Below, piece by piece: positions 1-10,448 of a stretch of 64,000 nt of DNA (positions are counted from its first letter, which is position 1; each line of letters begins with the position of its first letter). Under the pieces are notes generated by a model, which was given only the letters and a program-made list of their open reading frames with translations, was not told the DNA's origin and did not search any database. Location of the stretch: assembly GCA_035771175.1 (NCBI GenBank), contig CM069603.1, forward strand, positions 25,892,286 to 25,956,285, in the 5' to 3' direction. This DNA comes from Paratinospora sagittata (lineage: Eukaryota; Streptophyta; Magnoliopsida; Ranunculales; Menispermaceae). A program made the position numbers and the translations under genes.

Positions 1-409
1 TCTTGAGTGAAGCCCAAGTCTCCATCATGCATGAGCTCAACATATCCTCAAGAGAAGACTCATCCCCTACTTGATAGAAGAAATCCGATTGCGGTTGCAA
101 GGCATTCCATGAATTATCATAGGAGTAGTTCTCATGGTTGTAAATATCCAAATGGTATTGGTAGGGTAAAGGGTTACCCATACAATCATAAGCCCAATGG
201 ATACCATATTGAACTTGCTCCATATTTGAATCAAATCCTGAATATCCCATGCTTGCAACTCCCATTCTCTCCATAGTAGGTTGAGATATTGCATCAATAA
301 AATTAGATATTTGATGTTGAAGGTGGGATATTGATGCCGACAATGCTGTAATAGGATCAACTTGCCCAAAACTGTCTTGAAAAGTTGAGTGGTTGAAATT
401 GTATGCCAT
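1..409 (-). CDS. A3 gag-like ORF, 5' end, runs off the window
   Basis: On the minus strand a frame starts at the ATG complementary to 407-409 and stays open for 136 codons to the left edge. It is the first long frame after the A3 LTR and primer site, so it takes the gag position, with a leader of about 120 nt. The product is rich in Asn, Gln, Ser, Met and Tyr and ends in an acidic stretch (SSLEDML). That stretch recalls the region near the end of Athila gag proteins rather than their usual basic N-terminus, so this may be a shortened, non-autonomous gag. No zinc knuckle is visible in the part present. A second minus-strand frame at 67-369 is a shadow. The family call rests mainly on the LTR and primer site. 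Confidence 0.5.
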   Translation of the reverse strand, partial: MAYNFNHSTFQDSFGQVDPITALSASISHLQHQISNFIDAISQPTMERMGVASMGYSGFDSNMEQVQYGIHWAYDCMGNPLPYQYHLDIYNHENYSYDNSWNALQPQSDFFYQVGDESSLEDMLSSCMMETWASLK

Positions 410-528
410 TGCTCTACAAAAGAAACTACAAAAGAAAAATAAAAATAAATTCAAGAGAATCAAAAGAAAAATCTAAATTAAAATCAAAGTTAGTTACTAA
501 CGATATTAGTGAAAATAGAGTGAATCAA

Positions 529-546
529 TCTCCGACAACGACGCCA
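529..546 (-). other. A3 primer-binding site (tRNA-Asp type)
   Basis: Read on the minus strand, 18 nt begin TGGCGTCGTTGTC just inside the LTR. This is close to the Athila/Tat plant primer site that starts TGGCGCCGTTGCC and is usually assigned to tRNA-Asp. The mismatches to that pattern are all C/T or G/A. Confidence 0.8.
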
Positions 547-1345
547 AAAACTTGTTACATACAAACTGCAAGCGTGCGGTGTCAAGTTATACTATAAAAC
601 CGATGAGATATCAGGTTGTCGTCCTCTAGGATTGATACTCACACTAAATACCACGTTACTAACTTCAACTTTATTTAGAAAACCAGATTCGAGTGATTAA
701 GTGAAATAAATAAACACTTAAATAACTAGAAAGTAAACTAAGCATGCAATAGAAATCAAATAAGAAATCAATGGTATAATGGACTAGAGGTTCGATATCA
801 CCTTAATATCAACTATGCCTTTATATCTATTTTTATCATTAAATTAGTTCTTCGTTTATAAATCAAAAATTCTAACGTTTCTAATTCCCTCTTTTGAAGA
901 AAAACTAGACCATGTTAATGTCACCTTGGCTTAACTCTTTCGATGAAAACCTAAGAGACGACAACAATTCATTAAGTTCTATGATTTTCACCTAATGACT
1001 TCAAAGGTTCTTGATATCCTTTTGAGTCTCATGATAGCCTAGGTTACATTTCCCAAATTCCAACCCATAGTACCCTCTTTTGGAGCATCTACCTCAAGTC
1101 TATGATCATCTAATCCGTAGCCAATAGATCAAAAGCATTAAACTCAGAAAAATATAAATAAACTAGAGAAACTTTATTAATAATAATTAAACCATAAAAC
1201 TAGACATAGTATCAAGCTCGGATCAATCTACACCTCTAGATAGAGGATTTAGTTCATAAATAAAGACATGAAAGCATGAAATAATATGATGAATATGAAT
1301 CTAAAATCAGAAAAACAAAGTAGAAGGAAGGGAAAGTGTAGGAGA

Positions 1346-1380
1346 AATCTTCAAATCTTCAAATCTTCAAATCTTCAATC
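1346..1380. repeat. Short tandem repeat in the A3 LTR
   Basis: About four copies of an 8-9 bp unit (AAATCTTC) lie in the transcribed part of the LTR, roughly 100-135 nt downstream of its TATA box on the minus strand. Confidence 0.8.
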
Positions 1381-1479
1381 TTGCTCTTCTCCTTGCTTCG
1401 AAACCCTAGCCATTTTCCTTGCTCTTCACAATCTTTTCTCATCTCATTTTCTATAATTTTAAAACCCTAAAAAATGGTC

Positions 1480-1487
1480 TTTATATA
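1480..1487 (-). promoter_or_regulatory. TATA box of the A3 LTR
   Basis: The minus strand reads GCTATATAAAGACC, a strong plant TATA box, about 600 nt from the LTR start. It would define U3 as roughly 1480-2081. The equivalent TATATAA in the A2 LTRs lies at a similar relative position. Confidence 0.6.
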
Positions 1488-2480
1488 GCTACAAGTCCAT
1501 AGGAAGTCGTCCAAGTCAAATTAAGAAAGTTCGCAACAAAATTAGAAAGTTTCTAGTTTGAATAACACATCTGCTTTCTTCCTTGCAGTTTTTCTTTTTG
1601 TTCTACACTTCAAATCAACTTCAAAACCATTTCATATTATATTATTTCAAGTAAGGAATCCATAAAATTAAACCATGTACAATTCAGAGTTGAATTGAGA
1701 AAGTTATGATCAAAACAAAAATATCGCGCAGTTGGCTTCTGTGTAGCACCGTGGCGCTCAAAACGTATTTTGGGCGTTTTTCTCTTTGTTTTTTGCTTCA
1801 TATATCGTCATTGCATCGTTATGTATCATGTTTCCATCATCTAAGTTGACTTCAAAGACATCTAACCACCTACAAAATAAATCAAATCAAATCAATAACA
1901 CACTCAAATATGAAATGGATCAAATTATAAACTAATAAACCAAAATAATGCATAAAAACCCAAATTATCCTAAACTAACATATGCATCAAGACTAATATA
2001 AACACATTAAACTAATGCATAAATTATCCTAAAACACACCTAAAACATGCTCTAAAACCTATCTAAACATGCAACTCAACATGATACATTCTAGCTATTG
2101 TTAGTAAACGTTCATATTTGAAATTCAAATTTAAATGAACAACAACTTCATCTCTACAAGTCTATAAACAACAACACTTTATCATTTTGCAAACCACTAA
2201 AAATTCTTTGAGCCAAAATACTTTTGAAAGTTAGTCGAATTTTCATCTGATTTTAAAAGTTTAAGTTATTCTGTTTTCAATTTGAAAGTTTGAACTATTT
2301 TCACTCATATTTTTCAGCACTGGTTTAACTTATATCATTCTTGCTGAAAGGAAAATTTGAGAGATAGTTCGTAGGATACAGTTGTACTTCATTTCATATC
2401 TTGTATACTGTATCAAGGTTGTAACAGTCGTTAGATAAGCTAATGAATTAATGCTCTTTTATCCAACAAGTAAAATGGCC

Positions 2481-2665
2481 TTCTCACACCCATAAGTTGA
2501 GAACCGGTCTTCTCACACCCGTAAGTTGAAAAATGGTTTGTCTCACACTCGTAAGTTGGGATAGGTTGGTCTCACGCCAACAAATGAAGCAGTATAACAG
2601 TTGTTCTCACACCCGCAAGTTGAGAAAAGGTCTAACGGTTTGATTCTCACCCATAAGAGAATCCT
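2481..2665 (+). repeat. Proximal hairpin array, C1 5' LTR
   Basis: Five degenerate copies of a unit built as TTCTCA, about 11 nt, TGAGAA; the first stem is 2481-2486 with 2498-2503. The same array lies at 7203-7345, 15035-15160 and 19355-19505, always just upstream of the LTR TATA box. Confidence 0.8.
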
Positions 2666-2733
2666 TTAGTGATAAGGTTTAATATACTAACTGAGGAGGT
2701 TAGGTAGTGGACGTACCCAAGAAGTCGAACCAC

Positions 2734-2740
2734 TATAAAT
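2734..2740 (+). promoter_or_regulatory. TATA box of the C1 5' LTR
   Basis: TATAAAT in the context ACCACTATAAATC, about 115 nt before the LTR end. The context is kept in every copia LTR here except C4. The inverted repeat CTAAC/GTTAG lies about 30-45 nt upstream. Confidence 0.7.
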
Positions 2741-2851
2741 CGATTGTGCATATTTATTTATTCTCCGCACTTATATTTTTGTCATTGCATTTAATTTTAA
2801 ATTGACTAAGTGTCCAATTCACGCCCCTCTTGGACATACCTGGGCCAACAA

Positions 2852-2864
2852 TTGGTATCAGAGC
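2852..2864 (+). other. C1 primer-binding site (initiator-Met tRNA type)
   Basis: TTGGTATCAGAGC starts one base after the LTR end. This is the usual plant copia primer site complementary to the 3' end of initiator methionine tRNA. Confidence 0.9.
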
Positions 2865-2905
2865 AGTGTTGCTCTTCAAAAAACTTCACAATTTCTTTGA
2901 TATCA

Positions 2906-3736
2906 ATGGCAATGACCAGAGGCACAGTCATAGAAGTAGGTCAACCTTTAGATAGACCATCTCTATTTAATAGAGATTGGTTTGAAGATTGGATGATAAT
3001 GATGAAATCCTTTCTACGATCTAAGGATATTAGTCTATGAGAAATGGTTGTAAATGACTACACCATGCCCAAAAAGCCTATTGAATTATGGACAGACAAG
3101 GAAATACTAAATAATAAGCATAACGCTCAAGTTGTCTGTGCCTTGTACTGCTCTCTACCCAAGCAAGAAGTAGAAAGGGTAGTTCATCTAGAGAGTGCCA
3201 AAGAGATTTGGGAAGCACTCAAATCATTTCACTGTGAAAAGATTAACAATTGAGATGAAAAGCTCAAAGAGTCTGATAGACTATTTGATGCCTTTGAGAT
3301 ATCTGAGAATGAATCTCTCGATACGGCATGCCACAGATATCAATCCTTTCTTGTTGGAATGCAAGAACTGAATCAGGAAATACCTGCAGAAATATCTCTA
3401 GTGTATTTCTGTGATAAGCTTCCAAAGAAATGGAATGATAAGCTAACTATGTTAACTGAATCTTTTGAACCATGGGAAATGAGTTTAAAAGAGCTATGTG
3501 ATCTTTTAAAAACCATGGAAGGAAAGGATGAGACTAAAGACCTTGTTAGAACATCAGAAGAGTCGCTCGTCCACTTTAGGGTTTTAGAAAGTGAGGTAGT
3601 TCATGATAACCTTCAAAGTTTTAGACGTTTAGTAAATGAACTTGAACACGTTGGAAAAACCATCTACCATTCTACTTTAGTGCAATATTTTCTAAACAGT
3701 TTTCCTGAAAATTGGAAATATAAAGTAGATTTCTAA
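2906..3736 (+). pseudogene. C1 gag, Ty1-copia UBN2/gag type, two internal stops
   Basis: One frame starts at the ATG at 2906, 42 nt after the primer site, and runs to a stop at 3734-3736, with TGA stops at 3038-3040 and 3251-3253. The N-terminal third has the copia gag pattern (a W-x-x-W-M-x-x-M-K-S-F-L stretch, then AKEIWEAL). Two consecutive segments then repeat the same helical plan: an R-x-x-x-F/L-V-x-x-M/L-x-x-L stretch followed by LP-x-x-W or FP-x-x-W. This looks like an internal gag duplication. Both stops fit single C-to-T or G-to-A changes at Trp or Arg codons. No zinc knuckle is seen. No protease, integrase, RT or RNase H frame follows, so the element is non-autonomous. Confidence 0.75.
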
Positions 3737-4433
3737 AAGAATTTTCAAATCTATTTGCAATCAATTTTCAAGAAATTGATTATATTTTGAGTGGGTTAGA
3801 AACTTCGTCCGAAAGATAAGACATTCTTGCAAATGCACCAAGCAGGAATGAAAGTGAAGTTGCTGATGGTATAAACACAATGAGTCAACAATCCTGAACA
3901 AGCACACCCAAAATGCTTAATGAGAGATCTCCTGATAGAATGTCGAGAAGGAAGTCATCATGGAGAACGAAGATAATTAAATATCTCAGCTGCTTCAAAA
4001 AGAGACAGAGTGCACAAGTTGAAGACTTTGCAGTACCTTGAGGTAAAAGTCAAATATGTGCAAAGGTATAAAAGTCACTCTCATCACTGTTGTTATTATT
4101 AGAATATATATTTATCAGTGATTATTAGAAATAAATGATCATCTTTAATCATGCGATGCTTAGAATATTAAATATTTTGTTCATGATTAAATTTTTGATG
4201 GTTGGTTGATGAAGTATAACTTTCAATATTGTTAAGTCAACCATACAATAGTTAAGACTGATTTATCAAATTTGATTAATATTAGTGTTTAAGTGTTCGA
4301 GAGGAATCTTACGGCGAATGGGGAAGCTAATGTGCCCAATGGCTTTAGTTGTTCAAAACACTTTTCATAAGGAGGACGCTGATCAGTCACAAACGTTAGA
4401 TAAATTAAACCACCTTTAGATACTAGGTTGCGA
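3737..4433 (+). other. C1 gag tail remnant and non-coding spacer
   Basis: Scattered short frames to about 4070 are Ser/Lys/Arg-rich and could be the degraded end of gag. From about 4080 the sequence is AT-rich without a coding signal. The pol region expected here is missing. Confidence 0.5.
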
Positions 4434-4484
4434 CACGTGTGAGTGTGTGTTAGGAGCGAGCTCATCGCTTTAGCAGTATAAAAT
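4434..4484 (+). promoter_or_regulatory. Candidate internal promoter before the C1 accessory ORF
   Basis: A perfect G-box CACGTG (4434-4439) lies 37 bp before TATAAAAT (4477-4484), which is 202 bp upstream of the accessory ORF ATG. The stretch between TATA and ATG is pyrimidine-rich like a plant 5' UTR. The unrelated-looking upstream region of the C3 accessory ORF has the same plan, an ACGT-core site and then TATA. Promoter function is inferred. Confidence 0.4.
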
Positions 4485-4686
4485 CAAACTTTTGTGACCT
4501 AGCAGTCACTTTCTCCATTTGATGCCCTAGGACGCTTCGTCGAGAACTTACTATTACTGCTGAACCTTCATCTTTAACCTTCGGTAAATTCTACTCTCTG
4601 TTCATTCTCGAGTTCTTTATTATCTATTTCCTTGGTTTTTACCAAGTCACCTCGGTTCCTTACCTTTATTTCTTTCCAAACATTTT

Positions 4687-5750
4687 ATGGTGCCCAAATC
4701 TAAGAAGCTTCGTACTTTTTCTTCAAGAAAGAGAGTTGCTTCACCATCATCACCTCCAGATAGGAATGTGAAACCGAGACCTGAATCTACTCATGCCGAA
4801 CTGGCTGAGGCACCCTCAACCTCTGTACCCACACCTCCTATTAAAACCGTGGCTAAACCATCTCACACACGTTCTCCAACCCAGATAAGCAATAAGGGAG
4901 ACAAAAAAGAGAAGTTTGTCAATCGAGCTGTGATTGATGGATGTTTTGTTGATTTTGAGTTCTTCACAAACTCCCATCTAGATATTTTATCTCTGTTTGA
5001 ATTCCAAGGTTGGACTGATCTTCTCTCTTTCAGATCAAAATGGTATCCCAACCTTGATAGCCAATTTTATTTGAACCTGGTTAATAAACCCAGTTCAGGA
5101 CTTGCAAAGCAATCCAAGGTAAAAGGAAAATTTGTTGAGATTTCTCCCAGATTCGTTTCCAATAGCTTTTCTTTGCCAAGTGATGAAAGTGCCCACATAC
5201 ATTCTTTTACTAAAAACAAAGTCTAATATACAGGCTACGATAGCCTTTCTGCCCTGAACCTTGTTTCAATGAAAAAGGATCATTCGAGTGCCGACAAGAA
5301 ACTCACAAATCAGTCAATTGAACTCTTGCCCAGAATACTCCTCAACATCATTACCCACATTATGCAACCCAAAACTGGAAGTAGGGGTAATGTGAGCGAT
5401 TTAGATCAAGTTTTAGTGTGGTGCATTTTGGAAAAGAAGAAAGTGAATCTCTCTCACATCCTCATGCATGTGATGAATACAGTGGTTAGTAGAGGAGGTC
5501 TTCTTTTTGGTTTCTACCTCACCACTTTGTTCGAGATGTGTGTGTTGAACCAATTATCCTCGTATCCCTTACGAGAAAATGTCCCTAATATGAAAGATAT
5601 TTTGATGATTACAAACCGCATTATGTTTATGATATTACTGCACATATGGCATATCTAATCTTACTTGATGGTTTCAAAGAATCAATGATGCATGGCGAAC
5701 GTATTAAAGATCTTCTTGAAGACCATGATCATTTGAAGATGTTCGGTTGT
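4687..5750 (+). pseudogene. C1 accessory ORF, N-terminal half (plant transposon protein type)
   Basis: The frame opens with ATG at 4687. A basic, Ser/Pro-rich leader of about 75 residues is followed by a segment resembling the 'putative plant transposon protein' domain found next to plant retroelements: an F-x-F-F-T start, a QGW motif, an FY-x-N-L motif, and then K-x-V-E-I-S-P. A stop at 5224-5226 is followed by further in-family sequence with the LLPRIL, IMQPK and LLFGFYLTTLFE elements of that domain. A frameshift near 5590 moves the frame, which then stays open to about 5750. There a second copia unit interrupts it; coding-like sequence resumes at 15395. The role of such ORFs is unknown; some are called env-like by position. 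Confidence 0.6.
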
Positions 5751-5912
5751 ATGATTAGATTATGATAGGTTGTAGGACCTTCTATGTCATATGATTCAGC
5801 GATAAGTATGCCTGCATGTTTTAATCGATTGTTTGCATATTCGATTTAATTCGGTTACATTATGTTTTATCGAGCTTTAATAGGGAAATCAAAAACAATT
5901 TTATAAAGTCAT

Positions 5913-6461
5913 TCAGGACACTAATGTTTTAGCAGCGCCCTCTTGGACTTGATGAGTCAGCATGCTGATAAAATATTATAACGCTCAAGGTTGAATTGAG
6001 CTGATTAATAAGAACACATACTTGTAAGTAGCAACCTTTGTTTTATCAACCTTTGAGAATGTCAGGATATTGACTTAGTTTCAGCTCGCTGGAAGTTCTT
6101 TTTGCCTTAATTAATTTTTATCTTTAAGAACGCTGATATTTATAAGTTGAATAAACTATCAGGACGCTACTTGTGTAAGAGCGCCCTCATCTTTAGAATC
6201 AACTTTATAACCCTTAGGACGCTTATTGTCCTTCAACGTACTCAACATTGTTTTAAAACTATTTTTAAATTTCAGGACGCTAACTTTTGAGTAGCACCCT
6301 CGTGTGTTCAATGTTTTTAAAACAAAGCAGGACGCTAACTGTGAAGTAGTGCTCTCATGTTTTGAGTATTTTAAATCGTCAAAGTAAGTCAAGACGCTTA
6401 CGACTTAGTAGCACCCTCACTTCAATTTTCAGCAGGACGCTTATGCTCTATAAGCGCCCTC
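5913..6461 (+). repeat. Distal hairpin array, C2 left LTR
   Basis: About eight degenerate units of the form CAGGACGCT, 10-14 nt, AGCGCCCTC, spaced 45-100 bp apart. The arms are inverted except for one fixed A/C mismatch on the plus strand, which becomes a G/T wobble on the other strand. Confidence 0.8.
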
Positions 6462-7202
6462 AAGGAACAAAATGAAAAAAGTTGATATTATGAGCAAGGA
6501 CATTAATTCAACAAATGTTACTATTTTGATAAGAACACAATTTCTATTAATTTTTCAGAACCGTACGAATATTTTTCAAAAAATCTTAGAATCATACAAC
6601 TTTTTCATATTGTTTTTAATGTTCTAAAATCATGTCAGAACATTTTCTTTTCGTGAAAGGATCAGATGATTTAGGTGCTATCGCCGTAATGTGCATTAAG
6701 CTGAATCGATCCATTTCGAAAAAGAAAGTATACATTGTATTTGAAATAACCTAGAGCGCCAAAATCATCAAGTCCATTGCGCTTTTGTTATTCCTATATA
6801 TACATGCTGCCTTAAAGCAGAAAAACAACTAATGATATATGAAAACTGATATTCATTCAAAAAGTATTAACAATTTTCACCCATGCCTACACAGTTTTTG
6901 AAAGTTAGTCGTCTTTCACTTGTGTTTGACCTTTCAATCTTTTGAAAGAAAACATCAAGTGTTCTAGATTGATTGAACTTCATTTTCATTATTTTGACAA
7001 TCCATGAAGAAGACAAAAGCTCTTTTAACCTTTTTTCAGCATAAACTTCATCATACATATTTGGTTGAATCTGTGGTAACAGAAGGTTCAATCTAAAGCT
7101 TTGTAAGTATCACTTTGATTCAGAGTAAAGGGAATCATATCTCATCTTGTATTCAGTTTATAGTGATTGGTAAGTCACTAGAGCAAGTGTTGCTCATAGT
7201 TG

Positions 7203-7345
7203 AAACCGTTCGTCTCACACCCGTAAGTTGAGAATAGGTCCTCTCTCACCCACAAGTTGAGAAACGGTCTTCTCATACCTGTAAGTTGAGAAACGGTAGT
7301 TCTCACACCCACAAGTTGAGAAAGTGTACCGATTTGATCTTCCCC
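7203..7345 (+). repeat. Proximal hairpin array, C2 left LTR
   Basis: Four units of TTCTCA/TGAGAA type, as in the other plus-strand copia LTRs, just upstream of the TATA box. Confidence 0.8.
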
Positions 7346-7424
7346 CGTAAGAAGGTCCATAGTGGAGTTTGAAAAAATCCTAATTGAGGAGGTTAGGTAA
7401 TGGATGTAGGCGCGAACGAACCAC

Positions 7425-7431
7425 TATAAAT
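7425..7431 (+). promoter_or_regulatory. TATA box of the C2 left LTR
   Basis: TATAAAT within ACCACTATAAATC, preceded by the inverted repeat CCTAA/TTAGG. Confidence 0.7.
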
Positions 7432-7692
7432 CTTGCTTGCATTGTCTCATTTCCATTTGCTGTATTTGATTGTTATACTTTGTGTAATCTGCTTTCATTA
7501 TTTCGCACATTTGTAAGAAATGTTAAAATTTGATAAGAGTCCAATTTTGTTGGTCCCACCCAAGAGGGGGGTGAATTGGGTGCGATGGCCAATTTTAAAT
7601 ATTCTTCCAATAACTTAAGGTGATTTACATAAGTTAATTGGAATATGATGCAAATTAGAACACAGACTAAAATGTAAAAGTTTGACACAGAG

Positions 7693-7699
7693 ATTTATA
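7693..7699 (-). promoter_or_regulatory. TATA box of the C3 LTR
   Basis: TATAAAT on the minus strand within the conserved ACCACTATAAAT context, about 145 nt from the LTR end. Confidence 0.65.
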
Positions 7700-7784
7700 G
7701 TGGTTCGGCCAAGCCTACGTCCACTACCTGATCTCCCGATTAGGATTTTCTCAATCCACTAACTGATTCTCTTATGGGTGAGAA

Positions 7785-8115
7785 CCAAACCGTTACAACT
7801 TCCATTTTTCAGGTTAAAGGCAAACCTATCCTTTCACGGGCTAAGGATGAACCATTTCCTTTTTTCGGGATTAAGAAAAACTCATGTTCCTTTTACTGGC
7901 TAAGGAAGAACCAATTTCTTTTTTCTGGGATGAGGAGAAACCCATGTTCCTTTTAATGGCTAAGGAAGAACCGTGATCCTTTTGCGAGATAAGGAACAAC
8001 TGATTTCTCTTTTAAGACTGAGAAATAACCTATCTTTTTTAAGGTTAAGGACACACTCACCCTTTTACTCGTTGAGGATAAACCGATTTATCTTTTAAAG
8101 GCTAAGAGATAACCT
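7785..8115 (-). repeat. Proximal hairpin array, C3 LTR
   Basis: About nine units of roughly 35 bp carrying TCCTT/AAGGA-type inverted arms; for example ATCCTT at 7828-7833 pairs with AAGGAT at 7843-7848. The position matches the TTCTCA array of the plus-strand family, but the sequence is unrelated. Confidence 0.75.
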
Positions 8116-9130
8116 ACATGATTTCAATCCTAAAATCATCAAGTGAACTACCTTCACTTGTCCAGGTTGTTTCAATCCAGAAACACACCAGCATTATACC
8201 ACTAAGATGTTGGGTGGTCTAACACAGTAGAACACTTTACATTTAAGCACATTACATAGAATTACAAAGTTATGAAATATGAAATAGGTAATTGTAAGTT
8301 GAAATGCACCTTCTGTCCTTTACCTTTCAATGTTCGGTATTGCTCAAGTGTAGTTTCAAAAGGCATGAATGTTATGATATGAAAATAACTGCTTTATCGC
8401 AAGATAAAATATACCAAACAAATATTGACGTTAAAACAGAGGACTGGTGTAAATCAAAGACACAAACAATTTTCAAAATAGATATAGAATATATGTATGA
8501 AAACTTCTGGTTCAACGATCAGTAGTTTAACGCAACAACTAATATAGTTCAATAAAGTACTTAAGATATGAAATCAAGTACGACTGTATATCTTGAACTA
8601 TTTCTTAAATTCTATCATCAGCAAGAATGATACCAGATATGAATTAGTGCTGAGAATTTGAGTTGATACCAATATAAAACAGATTTTCAAATATAAAATT
8701 TAATTGAAGTTCAGTATGAAAATCGTATAGGTATCAGTAAAAATACTTTAAAAGATTAGAAAATGAAATTCATTTTGACTCAGACTAACTTTCAAAAAGT
8801 ATTGGCACAACACAGAGTGATTGGCAAGTTGTTTGGTCCTAAGTGTTAGTATTTATAGACTTACTGCGACATACCCGTTAGACATTTGAAGTTCAAATAA
8901 TGTGAACGTTTTCACACAACGGCTAGAATGTTATAAGAAAATAGCAACTGCGATTTTCATACACATTCTGGTTCTTTTCAGATTTCATGAAAGAGGAAAG
9001 TTTTAGAAAAACTTCTTTCATGTATCAGAGAAGGTCTCTGATAGGTCTGAAAAGGACTTTATGCAAGTGTCTGTTCTAAAAAATTAAACTGACATAGTGT
9101 ACTCATTCGAATAGTGACGGTAGTTGAATT

Positions 9131-9824
9131 AGCGTCCTGATACTGTAATCAGCGTCTTAACGCATAATATCAACTTTTTCGTTTTGTTCCTTGAGGGTGC
9201 TTATTTTGTATAAGCGTCCTGCTGAACACTTAACTGAGGGCGCTACAAACTCGTAAGCATCCTGACTTACTTATAACTTTAGACAACTTAAACCTTGAGG
9301 GCGCTAATGCACAGTCAGCGTCCTGTTATATTTTAAAACTATTAAGTGCATGAGGGGGGTACTATCCGAGTAAGCGTCCTGCCTTTAAAACATAAAACAA
9401 AACATGAGGGCGCTACATTACGTGAGCTTCCTACTGGATAAAAATATAACATGAAGGCGCTACTACTATGTAAGCGTCCTGCAAGTTAAGACGTTTAAAA
9501 ACACGCTGAAGGACAATTATCGTCTTGAAAGTTATTAAACTGATTTTCAAAAGTGAGGGCGTTCCTATCCAGTAAGTGTCCTGATAGTTGAATCAACTTA
9601 TAACTATCAGCGTCCTCAAAGAAACATTCTTTGAAGAACTATTAAAAGATCTTTCAGTGAGCTGATGTTGAGCCAGCTTCCTGACAACTTCAGAGGTTGA
9701 CTAATATATAAGACCGCTACTATACAAGTAAGCGTCCTGATTAATCAATTCATTTCAACCTTGAGCATTATCAGCGTCCTGACTTAACAAGTTCAGGAGA
9801 GCGCTGCTATGTCATTAGCGTCCT
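9131..9824 (-). repeat. Distal hairpin array, C3 LTR
   Basis: About ten AGGGCGCTA, spacer, TAGCGTCCT units as seen on the plus strand, the same family as the arrays in the plus-strand LTRs. Several units have decayed by C/T changes. Confidence 0.8.
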
Positions 9825-10432
9825 AAAAGATTCTTTGAAAATAGTTTTTACTCGCGATAAAATATTCGATAAATGTGAATAAAAAACTCAGTATATTTCA
9901 TATTAAATATATAGTATTAAATCATTTGAAATATTGTTAAAAACATGAAATCAAAACATGCAGATTTAGAGAACATATGAAAATGATATATGCATGGTTT
10001 TGAAAAACATTTTGAGCCATAACGATCAGAGAAAGATATACCTCAGATACTTTGTGTATTCTTATTTCTCATAACCGTTAGATCCAACTCTTCATTATGA
10101 GATTGTCAATGAGAGCAATTCGGAGTTGAATGACTTGAACGTTGATTGAGAGATGTCAACATGAAGCTTGATCGCGACGTTCGAGTGAAGTGATCTTGAA
10201 ATTGGAATGTGATCGTTGAAGTCCGTTAGTTGAAACGAGCTTGATCGTTGGATGTAAGCTTTGAGTTCCTTGATCGAGTCGTTCCTTGGCTTTTTGTTTT
10301 TGTTTTGGTGCAGAGATAAGTTCTTGAAAAATGTTCGTTAGCACCAAAAAATACTTTGTTTGTGATCATCAAAATATACTTCATCAAGTACACTTTAGGG
10401 ATGTGCGAAGGATTGAACCATATAGGTTAACA

Positions 10433-10448
10433 ATCTCCCCCTTTTTTA
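10433..10448 (-). other. C3 polypurine tract
   Basis: The minus strand reads AAAAAAGGGGGAGAT directly before the LTR start TGTT. The same junction is seen for C4 at 62584. Confidence 0.85.

Larger units (their letters stand above)
553..2081 (-). mobile_element. A3 5' LTR, Athila-like Ty3-gypsy
   Basis: A 1529-bp LTR in minus orientation. It starts TGTTGAGTTGC at 2081 and ends TGTAACA at 553, next to the primer site. Its start matches the A1 3' LTR start at 39939, so both belong to one family. It is inserted in the C1 5' LTR: the sequence right of 2081 continues a copia LTR that aligns with 18905 onward. The right flanking 5 bp are tgata; the left copy of the duplication is outside the window. 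It contains a GC-rich palindrome (1745-1758), a TATA box (1480-1487) and a short tandem repeat (1346-1380). Confidence 0.85.
2082..2850 (+). mobile_element. C1 5' LTR, 3' part (Ty1-copia, SIRE/Maximus type)
   Basis: This is the last 769 bp of a plus-strand copia LTR. It ends CCTGGGCCAACA and is followed directly by a methionine-type primer site. Its 5' part is cut off by A3. It matches the LTR at 17783-19694 better than the LTRs at 5765 and 14063, notably over the last 100 bp, so these two are the LTR pair of one element. It carries an array of TTCTCA/TGAGAA hairpins, an inverted repeat around 2690 and a TATA box. Confidence 0.85.
5765..7547 (+). mobile_element. C2 LTR (left), plus-strand copia, 5' end and last ~30 bp missing
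   Basis: It aligns with 18100-19660 of the C1 3' LTR and, more closely, with 14063-15378, so it is the left LTR of a unit nested in C1. The first ~300 bp of a normal LTR are absent, and the 3' terminal C-run is cut by insertion of C3 at 7548 (5-bp flank aattt). It holds the distal GGACGCT hairpin array, the proximal TTCTCA array and a TATA box (7425-7431). Confidence 0.75.
7548..10432 (-). mobile_element. C3 3' LTR, minus-strand copia
   Basis: A 2885-bp LTR in minus orientation. It starts TGTTAACCTATATGG at 10432, right after a purine tract, and ends GGGACCAACA at 7548. It is a close relative of the solo LTR at 34305-37114. It has its own proximal hairpin array (7785-8115), a distal array (9131-9824) and a TATA box (7693-7699). 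It is inserted in the C2 left LTR, 30 bp from that LTR's end. Confidence 0.85.
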
